Source of the DNA: Lepisosteus oculatus
Lineage: Eukaryota > Chordata > Actinopteri > Semionotiformes > Lepisosteidae
Assembly (NCBI RefSeq): GCF_040954835.1
Contig: NC_090703.1
Span: 17,373,444-17,437,443 of the forward strand
Reading direction: 5' to 3'
DNA: 64,000 nucleotides
The position numbers and the translations under genes were made by a program. A model generated the notes under the pieces. The model saw only the letters and a program-made list of their open reading frames with translations. It made no database searches and was not told the DNA's origin. Below are positions 30,001 to 42,789 of this stretch, piece by piece (within the stretch, counting starts at the first letter, position 1; each line of letters starts with the position of its first letter).

Positions 30001-33000
30001 TGCCTTAGAATAAAAAATAATAATCCCTGTAGATTATTTAATGGATTTGGATTACATTTTCAAAGGGATAAAGACTAGAAAGAAACAAACAAAGTAGCCT
30101 ACAGTAGATTTACAGGACTGTGTGTTCAGTCTGGGCCCTTCTGATATTATCTCCATCTTGTCTCGAATTGGGTGTCAGACGATCCTGCCACATCTCTCAA
30201 GAACTGTGGCTCTTAAAGTGCTTGTACTGTGCCTGTCAGACCACAAGTTCACCTGTTCACCTGTTCACCTATGTGTTATATGTTTTATATATATTAGAAC
30301 CATATAATATGACCCGTGGTGTTTTGGAGGTCATTTGTTCTTCAGATAATCAGTTAATTTCCACAATCTTTGTTTTTCAGGGGAAGGATATATTAAAACA
30401 GTTTGAGGACATGCCTTCCAGAAATGTGTCAGTGTGTGTGGCCTCAAGCTTTCCTTCCATGGCATGGAACTCCACAGACCTGAACGTCTTACATGGGAAA
30501 GGTAGGATGTTTTCTAGCACCAAGAACGAAATACAGTTGTGTGGTTTAGCCTAAGACTATAACTTTACTCTAAGCTGTTTTGTCTTATTTTCTGAAAGGT
30601 GTCCATGTAAAAAAAGTGAATTTCGGGCATTTAACAACAGGTGTGCTTCACACCAAATTCTGGATCGTCGATATGAAGCATGTCTACATTGGTAGTGCTA
30701 ACATGGACTGGAGGTCTTTGACTCAGGTAAACATTTAACAGTTATACCCACATTCTTATTCTTTAGAAGTAGACTTACATCTAGTGTCTGGATAAAGTCT
30801 GAATATTTGGCCTTGCTCGCCAGTTGAAAATGACAAACTGACTGGGTAGAGTGATGAAGTGTCTGTTGTCAAGTGTTGGGTTTGTGATGATGTTGGTGGG
30901 CCGGACTTTTAATTTACACCATTCATGAGAGCAGTTCTCATGCATATTGATTACTCTTATACTGCATGTTATGGCACTTATTCTATATGTACTCCATTAT
31001 ATTTCCATTAAACTCTTCTTACATTGAAGGGTAATTGTAAGTAAAAGTAAATCGTGCTTCAATCTTAAGAACATAATAGTGTTTTCAAGCGAATGGAGGC
31101 CATTTGGTCCATTTCACTTATTTATAAAAGGCTCTCATCAACTTCAAGAGAACATACATATTCCACAAGGTTATGAATATTTACAATAAATTCTATCCTC
31201 TTCTTCTAGCTAACAAGACAGCCTTTGGTTGATGAGGGCAATGGTGTGTGGAATGGAACTGGGCATTCCTACAGTTTCACCAGTTTTCTATGAGATTGAT
31301 ATCCAAGGATTGTTGTGGTCAGAGAAAGTAATCAATGTCTTTTTCATGTTAATCGAGCCAAACACACATTACCTGGCACTTGCACAGTCCATTCATATGA
31401 CTATTGTTCTCTAGTACAGGCAAAGGAATGTATGTTTCATATTTAAGTACATGTATTTAAGCCAAGATGCACCAATTGCCAATTGATTGCAGGTAAAAGA
31501 GCTCGGAATTATCATCTACAACTGCTCCTGTTTGGCGAGGGACCTTCATAAGATATTCCTTTCATACTGGACACTTGGGCATCACAATGCCACAATCCCA
31601 GATCCCTGGCCTCCTTCCTTTAACACCTCAGTCAACAAAGACAACCCCTTGCTTGTGAACATCAGTGGAGTGCCATCTAAAGTCTACATTTCTGTAAGTG
31701 GCTTTTTCAGTGTGCTGTTAATCGAATTAATAATGAATCTAACTTTGGCATTAGGGAGTTCCGAACAAATTTTCTGTACAAAGATTATTGTAGCCTCAAT
31801 AAGGCAGGTTGTTTTTTTTAATAAAGATTGTGGAAAGGTGTTTTGCATAAAAAGAGATTGTGACACTGAGTTCTCATCACATTTTCTCCCAGTTATTTGT
31901 ATTGGTTTTCTCGCTTTGATTTTTTTAACCTGTTTTGAAGGGCTAAAGGCCCTACCTCAATATTTGCACTGCTGTATTGGACGTCACCCATTTGCAGTAG
32001 TTAAAACTAGGGGATAGTATGTAAGTAGTATGTTTATGAAAAAAACATGTAGAAAGGTTCATATAGAAATGTTCTTCTACTGCTTATGGTGCTTCTATCT
32101 CCAGGGCTCTCAGTTGAATCATCTTTTAAAATGACTTTGCAGGATGAGTATTAGGATTTTTTTGTCACAGTGTTTTACGCTTTAATCCTATTTATTATTC
32201 TTAAAGATCAACTCCCTTGTGTGCTCCTGTATGCAGATACCCTTCTTTCAGTGTTCTTTTCTTTTCATCTTCATGTTTTTCAAGCTAGGGATTAGTCTAA
32301 AGCCTTGCCATTAATACACACGATCTTAAAAGGAGACATTTTTAATTGCTATGGTGTGACACTGGTAATTATTCTCATACAAGCCTAACAAAATCTCCTG
32401 GATGTAAAAATAAAATGGCAACACAAATGTTTAATTTCCCCTCCTATGGATCTGTGAGCTAATTTTCAAAGCTATTTTACTCAGAGCCACGAGTGCTTAC
32501 TGGCAGTCATTTTGGAGCAATATCTTCAGAAGCCATATTCAGTACATTAGTGAACAAAAATGTAAAAATAATTGAGAATGACAATGGATTAATGTACTAT
32601 AATACAAAACAATAAATAAAGTTGATGTGTAAAATGCAGTCATGTTTTTTTGCATGATAGCTATTGTTGAATCTTGGGATTTGTCTCATTCAGGGTTCCC
32701 CTCCTGCATTTTGTCCCAGCGGTCGAACAAAGGACTTGGATGCCATAATATCAGCAATCAATGGGGCAGAAAGGTTTATAGATGTGGCTGTAATGGAATA
32801 TTTCCCCACTTCTCGCTTTAAGAAACCAACAAAGTGGGTAACTGGATTGATTTTTTTGTGAAAATGAGTGGTGGTGGCTTGCCATTGGTCTTGCATATTT
32901 ACTTACCAGAATAATACATGATAACTGACCAGAATGAAGCAACACAATATGTCTAAGAGTCCTTTCCTTACTTATTCAGATTAAGCACAGGTGAATGTGA

Positions 33001-36000
33001 ACTGATCAGTAGAAGTATAAGTTCCCTTATACTGTATACCGAGGTTCGCTGCCTTCTGCTATCTAAATGCATGTTGAACAATAACTTAACATAAATTATT
33101 ATTCAGATTACTTAATAATCCTACAGTTGGCATGGTGGCACAGTGGTTAGCACTACTGCCATGTATCACTTCGGCCCTGGGTTCAAATGCATGGATTGTC
33201 TCCTGGTGCTCTGGCTTCGAACAGTAAACCAAATACTAGCAGGTAAATTGGCTTCTGAGAAAACTGGCCCTGGTGTGAGTGTGTTTCTGTCTGTGCTTTA
33301 CAATAGATTTAGACTGGCATCCCATTGTTTGCCAGGATAGGCTCTGGCTCCCCCATGACCCTGGAATGTACAAAGTGGATAGAAAATGGATGGATGGATA
33401 GGTAGTAGTAGTAGTAATAATAATAATAATAACAATAATAATAATAATAATTTTGTGGTGTAGTTTCAACTCCTAGGAGTTATGATTCCTGTCACGTGCA
33501 AAATTAACAACTATTTGCCACCTCCTTCCCAACGTTGGTGTGTTAATTATGTTTAACACTAGATGGTAGTATAAGCCTTGTGAAGAGAAAGAGATCCTTA
33601 AAAAATGGGTTGAATTAGTTGAAAAATAAAATTCTGTTATTATCGGACAGAAAATTTACATTATTGAAAGTAAAGCAACGTAATTGATAAAATTAAAACT
33701 ATAAACATGCAAGTTCTATTATTATGCTCAATTTCTCAAATGGGCCCGATTTCACCAAACTATTTCACAGGTAAAACATTTCCTCTAAGAAGTGTTCCAG
33801 AACAATGAAGCTAGTTATTCAAAGTATTTATCAAATACATTTGTCTAGGATTTTAGATTAGAGGTCGGTTGGTTTTATACAACAGTGAGAAGTCTGTTTC
33901 CCTTTCTCTGTTCTAGATATTGGCCAGTCATTGATGATGCATTGCGGAGATCAGCTTTCGAACGACACGTTCACATTCGCCTCCTCATCAGTTGCTGGCA
34001 AAGCAGTGACCCATCCATGTTTGCTTACCTGAGGTCCCTCAGTGCGCTTAGTTACCCACCTTCCAATATCAGCATTGAAGTGGTAAAGTTTTATTTTCAT
34101 TGGATTAAACACAAGAAGCTTTACAGCATTCACAGGTCTTTAAACTCACAAGGAACTGTACTTCAAATTGAACATTTTGAAGAAAGTTAACAAGAGCAGT
34201 TGGTATGCTTTGTTCTTATTCAATGTTCTTATTCATTTTGTGTCCAAAATGAAGAATTCACTTGTTAGACCCATGTCAGTCTGTCAGGAGTTCACTTAAA
34301 CTGGGCAGTACACTTCAGTTTTAACTTAACCATACTTACATACTGTAAGATAATTAGCTTTCAGTGTTTCAGAGAGTTCCATGCTGGCCTATTCAAACAG
34401 TTGCATCATACAAAAGTAACACTGAGCCAGGATGTTTGATACACATAAAAATAGGACAACAGGGAACACATTTGGTGGGCATAATGTCTTATACATATTA
34501 GAAGGGGCAATATCCAATCCGTCTCATCACCATTTGTGGCCATAATGATGTGCATTTGTAGAGAAACAGGGTATACCAGCATAATTGACAACACAGTTAT
34601 TAAAACAGGCCTGACTGATTAGCATGTGACTGTTTTATGAATGCAAATATTATGTCTAGTAATACACCCTGTCAAGCACAGAAACAGTTGAGATAATTAA
34701 TTTCTATACTTGTTTTCATTAAAGAGGATGCTATTTAAATGTAAATTAAAATCAGGTGCTAGCCCATGCCACATTGCACCTGCTAAAACAATTAAACAGT
34801 CAGTCAGCATTCTGCTTATTTTTTTGCGGAACTGAAAGGGGTTATTTGGGGGGAATTTCACTTTATCAATTTGTTTCATCAGCACAAGTGATGTTTAAAG
34901 GGAGCTTGTTTGGATAGGAATAAATAACAGAAATCAACACAAACTGACCAACAGCATAAATACTGTAATCCACTAACAACACAGTGCTTTTGCACCGATA
35001 CTTTTATGCATACTGAATAATTATAAATTAATTGTGAATGTATCCCTAGACTTCATGATCAGACCCTTTTAAAAGGGTTTACTAAGAGTCTAAGACACAC
35101 CATTTCCTTTATAGATGACTTTTTTTCATGTCAATTTCTGATTTAGCGTTAAAGACATCTCAAATAGAGCTGGCGATCCTTCTTCTCAGAAATAGTTCTG
35201 TGCCCCAGTAGAACAGAAGGAAAATGAAGTCTCCCCAAAACTAGTCCTCTTCTCCCAACCTCATTCATTACTCTCTTTTTCTTTTTCAGAAACTGTTTAT
35301 TGTTCCAGTGGGGAACCACTCAGACATTCCTTTTGCCAGGCTGAACCACAATAAATACATGGTGACGGACAAACTAGCTTACATTGGTAAGGGACAAACC
35401 TCTTACCTCCATTTTGTGATGGTATGAAATGGAGTATTTTTTGCTAATTTATTTAACACATTGGACAATTTAGCCAGGCAAAATTGTGATGCTCGCTGTC
35501 CATAGGAGTTGGATCGTTGGTCTAATTCTTATAATAAGGAATGACTTTCATCTGTCGAACACATCTACTGAGTGTAAGTGCACTTAGAATATACAGGCCA
35601 ATGGAAGACACTTAATTGCCAAATGAACAAATATAGGTAGCATGGTGGTGAAGTGGTTAGCATTAAGGCCTCACAGTGTGGGAGCTTTGGGTTTAATTCC
35701 AAACCTGCAGTGCTATCTGGGTGGAGTTGGTATCTTCTCCCTGTGTTCACGTGGATTTCTTCTGGGTGCTTTCTTCCCACAGTCCAAAGACATCCTGGCA
35801 GGTTGATTGGTTTATGGGGAAATTGGCCCTGGTGTGAGTGTGTCTACATTTATGTCTGTGTGTCTGCCCTGTGATGGACTTGCATTCCTTCCAGTGCTTT
35901 ATCTGCTTCAGTCCGATGTTTTCGGGGATAGGTTCTGGCTCCCCAGCAATCATAAACAGAAGAAGCAGTTAGAAAATTGCTCGATAAATGGATGAACAAA

Positions 36001-36463
36001 AAATATATGATTGAAAGCTTATTCCATCCCCAGAGCTGTTTAACCAAACTGTTTACATACTGTCCAGCAATATTAATACTGATATTTTAAAATCATTCTC
36101 TTTTCACAAGGTGCAGCAAGTAAGAATTGCAATTAACAATCACATACAGAGATTATGAATACAATCCTTTGCATTTGTGTATTTATTTCTTTTAAATTTC
36201 AGTTGGTGTGCTTATGAAAGCATTTAATCTTTTTTTCTGTCTATCCCCATGGCAGAAATGGATTTGTATGATGTACAATTATAATTGTATCACAATCTGT
36301 ATCAGTTTACAGATTAAATATTAAATCTTATAATTATGCATCTATATAGTGGGTTTTACTCCTAAGTGTAAAATCTGGGTTAAAGCAGGGACATACAGTA
36401 ATATTGGTTACAAAGACATTTCTTTTTTTAAATTGAAGAGCATTCATGGAAAAACTTCTCAGT

Positions 36464-36529
<66 letters not shown>

Positions 36530-37293
36530 TGCTTACACTTATATAGCGCTTTTCTGGACACTCCACTCAAAGCGCTTTACAGGTAATGGGGACTCCCCTC
36601 CACCACCACCAATGTGCAGCATCCACCTGGATGATGCGACGGCAACCATAGTGCGCCAGAACGCTCACCACACATCAGCTATCAGTGGGGAGCAGAGCAG
36701 AGTAATGAAGCCAATTCATAGAGGGGGACTGTTAGGAGGCCATGATTGATAAAGGCCGATGGGAAATTCGGCCAGGATGCTGGGGTACACCCCTACTCTT
36801 TTCAAGAAACGCCCTGGGATTTTTAATGACCATAGAGAGTCAGGACCTCGGTTTTACGTCTCATCCGAAGGACGGCGCCTGTTTACAGTATAGTGTCCCC
36901 GTCGCTACACTGGGGCATTAGGACCCACATGAGCCGCAGGGTGAGCGCCCCCTGCTGGCCCCACTAACACCTCTTCCAGCAGCAACCTTAACATAATTAA
37001 CATTTGGACAATCTAGAATTAACCTGAGTCACTGTATTTTACTTTTGTCCTTATCAATGCCTCTAGGAACCTCTAACTGGTCTGCAGATTACTTCAACAC
37101 CACAGCTGGGGTGGGTCTGATTGTCTCACAGGAGCCTCAGCAATCGGGACACTCTGAGCCGACTCTGCAGGAGCAGCTGAAGGGGGTGTTTGAACGAGAC
37201 TGGAGCTCACAGTTTGCCATAAACCTCAGTGATTTGGGGAAGAACCCTGACTGTAAACACAGCGAAGACCTTAAGGCCACCACTCATGTGTAA
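27083..37293 (+). CDS. pld4: Phospholipase D family member 4 (endolysosomal 5' exonuclease relative)
   Basis: Ten exons: 27083-27133, 27628-27845, 28642-28825, 30381-30501, 30599-30726, 31493-31693, 32694-32833, 33917-34082, 35290-35386, 37067-37293. Phases agree at every join, giving about 510 residues; as I recall, human PLD4 is of about the same length. A short cytoplasmic N-terminus ([17 protein letters not shown]) leads to one signal-anchor helix ([20 protein letters not shown]), so it is a type II membrane protein. Two HKD motifs are intact: HTKFWIVD (exon 5) and HNKYMVTD (exons 9), each followed by GSANMDWRS or [29 protein letters not shown] and VGNHSDIPF point to PLD4 rather than PLD3. 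Many N-glycosylation sequons fit a luminal domain. In mammals PLD3 and PLD4 trim single-stranded nucleic acids and limit TLR signalling. Confidence 0.95.
28980..29105 (+). mobile_element. tRNA-derived SINE remnant in a pld4 intron
   Basis: Has an A-box-like start (gtagttagggttctggcctt), a B-box-like centre (gttgtgagctctgatccc) and ends in gcatctactaaataac, the standard 3' phrase of this fish SINE. It is short and decayed. Confidence 0.5.
29106..30380. other. pld4 intron 3 with a C/A-rich block
   Basis: About 29150-29700 is strikingly rich in C and A on the + strand and depleted in G, unlike the flanks. It contains tatatagg near 29582 and may be an unrecognised inserted element. No reading frame of interest and no clear terminal repeats were found. 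Confidence 0.35.
31065..31135 (-). mobile_element. LINE 3' tail, reverse copy
   Basis: Reads aagaacataatagtgttttcaagcgaatggaggccatttggtcc, the complement of the LINE tail phrase seen at 26055-26200 and 55035-55140. It lies in a pld4 intron. Confidence 0.55.
31694..32693. other. pld4 intron 6
   Basis: AT-rich intron starting at TCT|GTAAGT. The reading frame stays open past the donor for about 100 codons, but this is intronic because the next conserved exon ([15 protein letters not shown]) begins at 32694 in the right phase. No repeat was recognised. Confidence 0.5.
33128..33400 (+). mobile_element. tRNA-derived SINE, near full length
   Basis: Starts ggcatggtggcacagtggtt with a tRNA-like A box (gtggttagcac) and B-box region (gggttcaaatgc). 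The body has aactggccctggtgtgagtg and gccaggataggctctggctc, and it ends aaaatggatggatggata. This is the classic fish SINE layout. It is followed by (TAG/TAA)n to about 33450. It lies in a pld4 intron in the gene's own orientation. Confidence 0.85.
33400..33451. repeat. (TAG/TAA)n microsatellite
   Basis: A simple trinucleotide run directly after the SINE at 33128-33400, probably grown from its 3' end. Confidence 0.85.
34083..35289. other. pld4 intron 8, nothing recognised
   Basis: AT-rich intron between GTG|GTAAAG (34082) and the acceptor tctttttcag (35289). No repeat family or extra exon was recognised. Confidence 0.4.
35635..36000 (+). mobile_element. tRNA-derived SINE, full length
   Basis: Starts taggtagcatggtggtgaag, with the A-box gtggttagcat and B-box gggtttaattcc. 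The body has ccctgtgttcacgtggattt, ttcttcccacagtccaaaga and ggccctggtgtgagtgtgtc, and it ends gataaatggatgaac. Same family as 33128-33400 and 46365-46720. Lies in the last pld4 intron. Confidence 0.85.
36468..36990 (-). mobile_element. 5S-type SINE, 5'-truncated copy
   Basis: On the + strand a (TAA)n run (36468-36529) leads into the complement of the SINE tail (ttgcttacacttatatagcgcttttctgg) and body (ctttacaggtaatggggact, ttttacgtctcatccgaagg, gtagcgacggggac in complement). It ends near 36990. The 62430 copy continues from this point into a 5S-like head, so this copy is cut short at its 5' end. Possible target-site duplication: ataattaa on both sides. It lies in the last pld4 intron, opposite to the gene. 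Confidence 0.8.
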
Positions 37294-37917
37294 CAAAAAG
37301 GCAAACCAGAGTTTTTAGGGAGAGCTAACATTGAATGAAGTGGTCAAAACACAATTGTTCCAAGTGGATGGTGGATAAAAGGATAAAAACTGATGATTTA
37401 ATGTTAAACTACAGAACCTGCTGAACCTACTGTAACTCTCTGGGCCTGGAGTATTTCCACCCCTTGTCTATACAGTAAAAGCAAGGCAAAACTGATAAAG
37501 ACTCCAAAAATGTGTTCATATAGTTAAACCCATTTATTTCACATGGCAGTTCTTCAGCAGTCATTCTCTATAGTGGCCATTTACATCAGTTCTCTTTGAT
37601 TTATCTTTACCCTTTGTCTTAATCTCTGTGATATTTATTAATATGCAGTACTGTATGTCTCCTTTGATGAGAACTTTTCCTGTTCCTGTAACTTTTCCTG
37701 TTTTTCCTGCTTTATTTTTGCTTTCACAATATCTTGAAAAGGACACACATAATCGCTAGATTTAAACATTTTTAATTTATATTGATGATTGCCTCCTGCA
37801 AATATTTTTTGCAGTTGTTCTTTGTGTATTACTCTTCTGCTGCAGTTTGATTGTGACATGTTGACATGTTATTTAAAATGGTGCTGACGATGATTAACTT
37901 GATGTATAAAAAATAAA
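37294..37917 (+). other. pld4: pld4 3' UTR with poly(A) signal
   Basis: Follows the TAA at 37291-37293. AATAAA at 37912-37917 is followed by a U/GU-rich stretch (gttatgttttactttatgac). The small minus-strand ORFs here show no likeness to known families. Confidence 0.6.
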
Positions 37918-38830
37918 AAAATAGAAGAAAGTTATGTTTTACTTTATGACTTGTATATGTGAAGTGTATTCACTATAGTTGAAGACAAAGTGTTATTGTA
38001 AAAGTCCATTTTTCAAGGGGTTAGACTTGGGAGTTCAAGTTCATTTAAAAAGCTCACAAAAATCTTTGAAGCAAGCAGTATTTAAAGATAAGAGCTACAG
38101 GAAAATGCTCAGAACCTTCTTAATAAGTTGCTGTTATGCCTATTTCTTTGTTGATTATGAGAACAAATATGGATTAATACAAAACATGAACAGAGGCTTA
38201 TTTCCATTATCAGTAAATTCTCCTTTACTGAAGGAGAATTTGCTTATGTACTGAAGTCTACATAAGCAGAAAAAATATTCCATAGAAGAAAATGCCCCTA
38301 TATTAGGCAAAGCTTTTCCATACAGCATAAAAATGATCCAAAACGGCCGATGCAACTAAGGTGTTCATTAGGAGGAAAAAGTGTTAAATCGTATACTGCT
38401 CAAGTTTATCATGATTCATTACGTCTTGAAGAAGAGGTTGAAACACGCAAAGAACACACAAGAACTCAAGGTTGTTGAGGCAAAGAATTGACAAAACATC
38501 TTAAATGATAATTCAAGATCGGTGAGTTTAATGGATTTAAGTGCAGACTACATGCAGTTATGGCCTCACAACTCAAAAAAATGTAACATAAAATTCTGAA
38601 TGTTTTTAAATTGCACAATGGAGAAATGTTATGATACACAAATATTGCATAATTCTCGTCCTTTAAAAACAATGCAAATATTATTAACATAATGATCGAA
38701 TACAGTTTTTTTATGGAATACCTACAGTCTATTCATTACCCTTTTTAAGAAGGAAAGAAACGCGCTAGGTTGTAATAAACTGAACCAAAAGAACATATCC
38801 ATACTAATTAAACATACTGTACAGAATCCT
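37918..38830. other. Intergenic pld4-srp14, nothing recognised
   Basis: AT-rich spacer between the pld4 poly(A) site and the srp14 promoter region. Short ORFs only, with no repeat family identified. Confidence 0.4.
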
Positions 38831-38869
38831 CCCCTATCAGCCAAGTCTTCCCATGACTTTTAAAGACAC

Positions 38870-39053
38870 TCTAGACGGAGCGCGAACTCTGTGGTACTTT
38901 TGATCAGCTGATTGGAGAGTAAGGTTAAGGGTTAGAGTTGAAGATATCGCTTCCTGTGTTTGGTCTGCGTGTGTGGATGTGGATGTGGATGTCATATGCT
39001 GAGATCATCTTTAGTTTGAAATCAAAAGGTTTAAAAGTCGTTGCAGAACAGCC
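38870..39053 (+). promoter_or_regulatory. srp14: srp14 promoter and 5' leader region
   Basis: The sequence turns richer in CpG (gacggagcgcgaac). It contains attgg at 38911-38915, a CCAAT box in reverse, and gcttcctgtg at about 38949-38958, an ETS-type site. No TATA box is seen. This suits the broad, TATA-less promoter of a housekeeping gene. A tggatg triplication follows near 38975-38990. Start sites cannot be fixed from sequence alone. Confidence 0.4.
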
Positions 39054-41593
39054 ATGGTGCTTCTTGAAAACGATTCGGTAAGATGGTTTAAAATATTATT
39101 TCGTGGAAGAAGACTGCATTGTTGTAAAATTATTTCAAATACTTTGTTTCAAGTAGGGTGTTCATTCATTTTTGTAAAAATATAGATTTAAATATATTTT
39201 TCTTCGCATTGATAACTCTAAAAGACGCCAATAAGTGTCTTATCTACATTTTGCATATTTTAAATCAACAAGTAAAATATTTAGGACGTAAGTTAAGGAC
39301 TTTATGTCTTTCCTCCCACTACTGTTAGTTCGTTGATATTTTAATTACTACAGCTTGGTGCCCACTTACAGTGGACGTGACCTGTTTTTCCGTGTTATTT
39401 GGTCTGTGAAAATGCATCAGATCAGCTGTAGCTGTAGTTTTTGTTTCGAGTTAACTAACAAAAACAAACATGAACTTTAAAATGTACTTTATAGATGTAT
39501 CGGCTTTACGAAGCCTTTGAATAATACAGCCATAACCAAATCTGTTAACGAGACAGCACAGAACATAAAATGTCGATGCTACTACAGTTTCTTTTCCGAT
39601 TTACTAAGGATCTAAAATGAATGGGTCTGTCCAACTTACACAAGAAACACAACGTTTTAACCGAACGACAGTTACCAGCCTTAGAAAAACGTACTACAAT
39701 ATGTCAGGTTGATTTATTTTAAATGGATTACTGTTTTAAATTGGTTATGGGTACAGAATAAACTATCCCCTTTTCTTCTCAGTTTTTGACAGAGCTGACA
39801 CGGCTGTTTCAGAAATGCAGGACCAGTGGGAGTGTGTACATCACATTAAAAAAATGTAAGCTGAGTGGACTTTTAGTGACCCCAAGTTATGGGGGTTATT
39901 TTTTTAAAGGTACACTTGTGGACGCTATGCTTTACTTCCATCCCCCAATGGCAAGATGTGCTGGCTGTGAATGATTATGCCTTTCCACTTGGATGTGCAT
40001 TGGACTGGTGTTTCATTCAGGGGCTGAGCAGTTATATGCTGTTAGTATTGCCTTGTGGTTTGTGCCCCTGGGATAGGCTTTGCTCTGCACTGGGATAAGT
40101 GGCTTTCTGATAATGGGTGGATGTTTGAATGTTTATATGCAGCACTAGCTTTGATGAGACTTCTGTTTAACATATAATGGTTTTGAGTTGAATTAATTTT
40201 CTAAAAACTAACAAGTTCATGTGTCCTTCTGTATAGATGACGGGAGAACAAAACCTGTACCTAGGAAAGGAAATCCAGAGAATTTTGAGCCTGTAGACAA
40301 TAAGTGTCTCATCAGAGCCACGGATGGAAAGAAAAAAATTAGCACAGTGGTGAGTATTGACATTTTATGGAGCGAGTGTTATATCTTTATTTTACACTTC
40401 AACATTTCCCTAAGTCGCTATTGAAGTTTGAAATCAGACCAGAACCCTATTTCTTGTGAACACAGTGGATAGATTACAGTGGAGATCTTGGCCATAAAGT
40501 TAGAGCAAAAATCAGTAACATCATTTGTTTCTTGGAGAAGTTTAGTTGAAGATGTGACTTGTGCCCTTGTCATTCCTTTTAGGGAAAAAGAGGAGAATTA
40601 ACCTTTTCATAATAGTCTTATGTATTTTTGTGTAATTTTAATCTATTATAATAAAGTATAGGCACCTTTCTTCCTTAATTCCTTAAACCTCTCTAGTTGT
40701 GTTCTCTGTAATGGATCTAACTATCCTTATGTAAAATAGTTAAGCAGAAGCAAACACTTTTTTTTAAATTTAATTCTAGGTAAGCACCAAAGAAGTAATA
40801 AAGTTCCAGATGGTAAGTATTGTATGAAAATACTTTTTGCATTGTGTATTAGATCTTGGATGTATTTGAATTAAAATAGTTCCACATTTACACATCCACA
40901 TTTAGCATTACATTTACTGTTATGTTGCATTTATTTGTTATGCAGCAGAAGTATCTGGGTGTATAGTAGATTGCATTTACCAAATGGTCATACATTGATC
41001 TTAGTTTCAATTTTGCATATCCAATAGGTTGTTTTTTCTTCTTTTCTGTACAGTACATCTATAAATATTAGAGCTGTTTATGATTAGAAACAACTGTGGG
41101 GTTGTCAAAGTAACAGTATAGTGAAACAGTATTCAGAATTCATAGCAGAACTATGAATAAATGTACCGAATTCACTGCCTTGAGCACTTTGGATTTTTAC
41201 AAACTAAAATATTTAAAGTTGTCCTTCATAGATGGAAGAAAACAGACATATCTGTATCATGACTAAAGATGGCATTGCTTGTATACACTGATTTTTTCCC
41301 CCATCATTTTTCTTGATGATAATGTCATGTATTAGTATTACCACAATTGGAAGTGTCATGAGAGATTGAATGGCTCTGTTAGTGCATGCATATCTTGTAC
41401 CTGGTATGTGCTGTGAATGTTTCCATTGTGCCCAAGTCTGGGGAGAAATGTGATGAATGAGAGGAGCTCTGTATTAACACAGCTTGTCCCCAAACCTGCT
41501 TAGGCCTACTCGAACCTGTTGAGGGCCCACATGGATGGACTGAAGAAGAAAGACAAAAAAAGCAAAAGCAAGAAGACCAAAGCCACCCAGTGA
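39054..41593 (+). CDS. srp14: Signal recognition particle 14 kDa subunit
   Basis: Five exons: 39054-39077, 39783-39855, 40237-40349, 40780-40812, 41504-41593, totalling 333 bases, or 110 residues plus stop TGA. The protein begins MVLLENDS, continues FLTELTRLFQKCRTSGSVYI and KPVPRKGNPENFEP, and ends in a Lys-rich tail (GLKKKDKKSKSKKTKATQ). This is SRP14, which pairs with SRP9 on the Alu domain of SRP RNA and slows translation while the ribosome docks at the ER. Length and order match the family. Exon 4 is only 33 bases (VSTKEVIKFQM) but fits in phase. The ATG has a good context (gccATGG). Confidence 0.97.
39930..40120 (+). mobile_element. Decayed tRNA-SINE 3' part in srp14 intron 2
   Basis: Phrases such as tgcattggactggtgtttcattcagg, gggataggctttgctctgca and gggtggatg match the 3' half of the SINE family seen complete at 35635-36000. 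The tRNA-like head is missing or unrecognisable. Confidence 0.45.
40813..41503. other. srp14 intron 4, nothing recognised
   Basis: AT-rich intron between ATG|GTAAGT and the acceptor aacctgcttag. No repeat or extra exon was identified. Confidence 0.4.
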
Positions 41594-42220
41594 AAAGACA
41601 GTCTTGTGCAAAGTGCTGCAGCACCTTCCTTTGCTCAATAGTTCAAGCAGGCCAGCCCAGATCCCATTACCTCTCACACACCTACATTGAAACTGAAGCC
41701 GCAGAACATATAAATGCAAAAAAAAGATTGACCTCCTCTCAGGACCTTTAATTGTAGTCCTCTTCTTGGAAAACTGGAATGGTTTTTGCTTTTATTTTTA
41801 AATCAGTTGCTTGGATGGATCAAGAATTACATGAAATTCTTTCAAAGGTTATCTTTAAAATAATTTGCTAGTAGTAACATCTGCGGTCTGAGGATTCAGG
41901 TTTAAAAGGTGTCTACTGCTAAACCACCACAAGAAATCTGCGGCCACTGAGGAAGCAAACAGCAAGAAAATACCTTGTTACAGACTTATAAATGTGTACA
42001 CTATGAGATTCCAACAGAAGGAGCATACTGCCAGGTTTCTGGAAAGCCGGGTGCTGCAGACAATCTCTTCTAAGATGCGTGGGTGACTATTTAGTCTTTT
42101 CTCAAACATTTTGTTCATGCTGGAAAAAAGTCTTTAGTATATTTCAGTGCATTTGTATCAGTCATGAATATTGTATCTCGCCAATAAAACAGCAGGGGCA
42201 TAGATTTCATTTTTAATAAA
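41594..42220 (+). other. srp14: srp14 3' UTR with two poly(A) signals
   Basis: AATAAA at 42183-42188 and again at 42215-42220, with no intervening gene. Either site could be used. A shorter form could also use a weaker site further upstream. Confidence 0.5.
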
Positions 42221-42789
42221 CGGTGCTAAAATAATTGAAGTAGAGTTAGTTTAGCTTTGCCTGATCCATTGACTAAAACATGTTTCCGGTGCTTGAAAAC
42301 AGTTACATTAGTTTCTGCTAACAGTTAAGTGATTGAAGTTCATGGTGAATTTTTTTTTTAATTTCCAGATTGCTGGCAATTCTTTTTTCTGTTAATGAAA
42401 AAGTTATGAAACAGGTCTGGAGCAAAGACATTGATGAACAGATGTATCTAAAATATAATAAAAAAATACTCCTCCACCACATTTTGTTTCTGCTGTTTTT
42501 CGAATCTAAAAAAAGAAATTGACTACCAGTTTTGTTTTCAGATATGACCACCAAATTGTTTTTAATGTGGTCTTTGTTCTAAAGATACCTGATGGTTTAT
42601 ATTGATCCTGCGTTAACAAGTCATTTTTATGTAATTTATAAACATAATTATAATAGTTTATAAACGGTTACCTTGAAGAAAAAACAACAACATTCTTCGA
42701 CAAAGTTCAAAGTGCTGGTTTATCTTATTGTAATAAGAAACCAGGAAGAAAAAAAGATAATATACAAGAGGATCCTGTTTTCTTGATTT

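Noticed and set aside
31694-32017. Open frame running past pld4 exon 6
   Set aside because: It follows a consensus donor and has no likeness to PLD proteins; the conserved sequence resumes at 32694.
33128-33200. Possible tRNA gene
   Set aside because: The A- and B-box-like sequence is the head of a SINE and cannot fold as a tRNA with an anticodon arm as far as I can see; the same applies at 35635 and 46365.
36334-36570. Poly-leucine minus-strand ORF
   Set aside because: It is the translation of the (TAA)n tail of a SINE.
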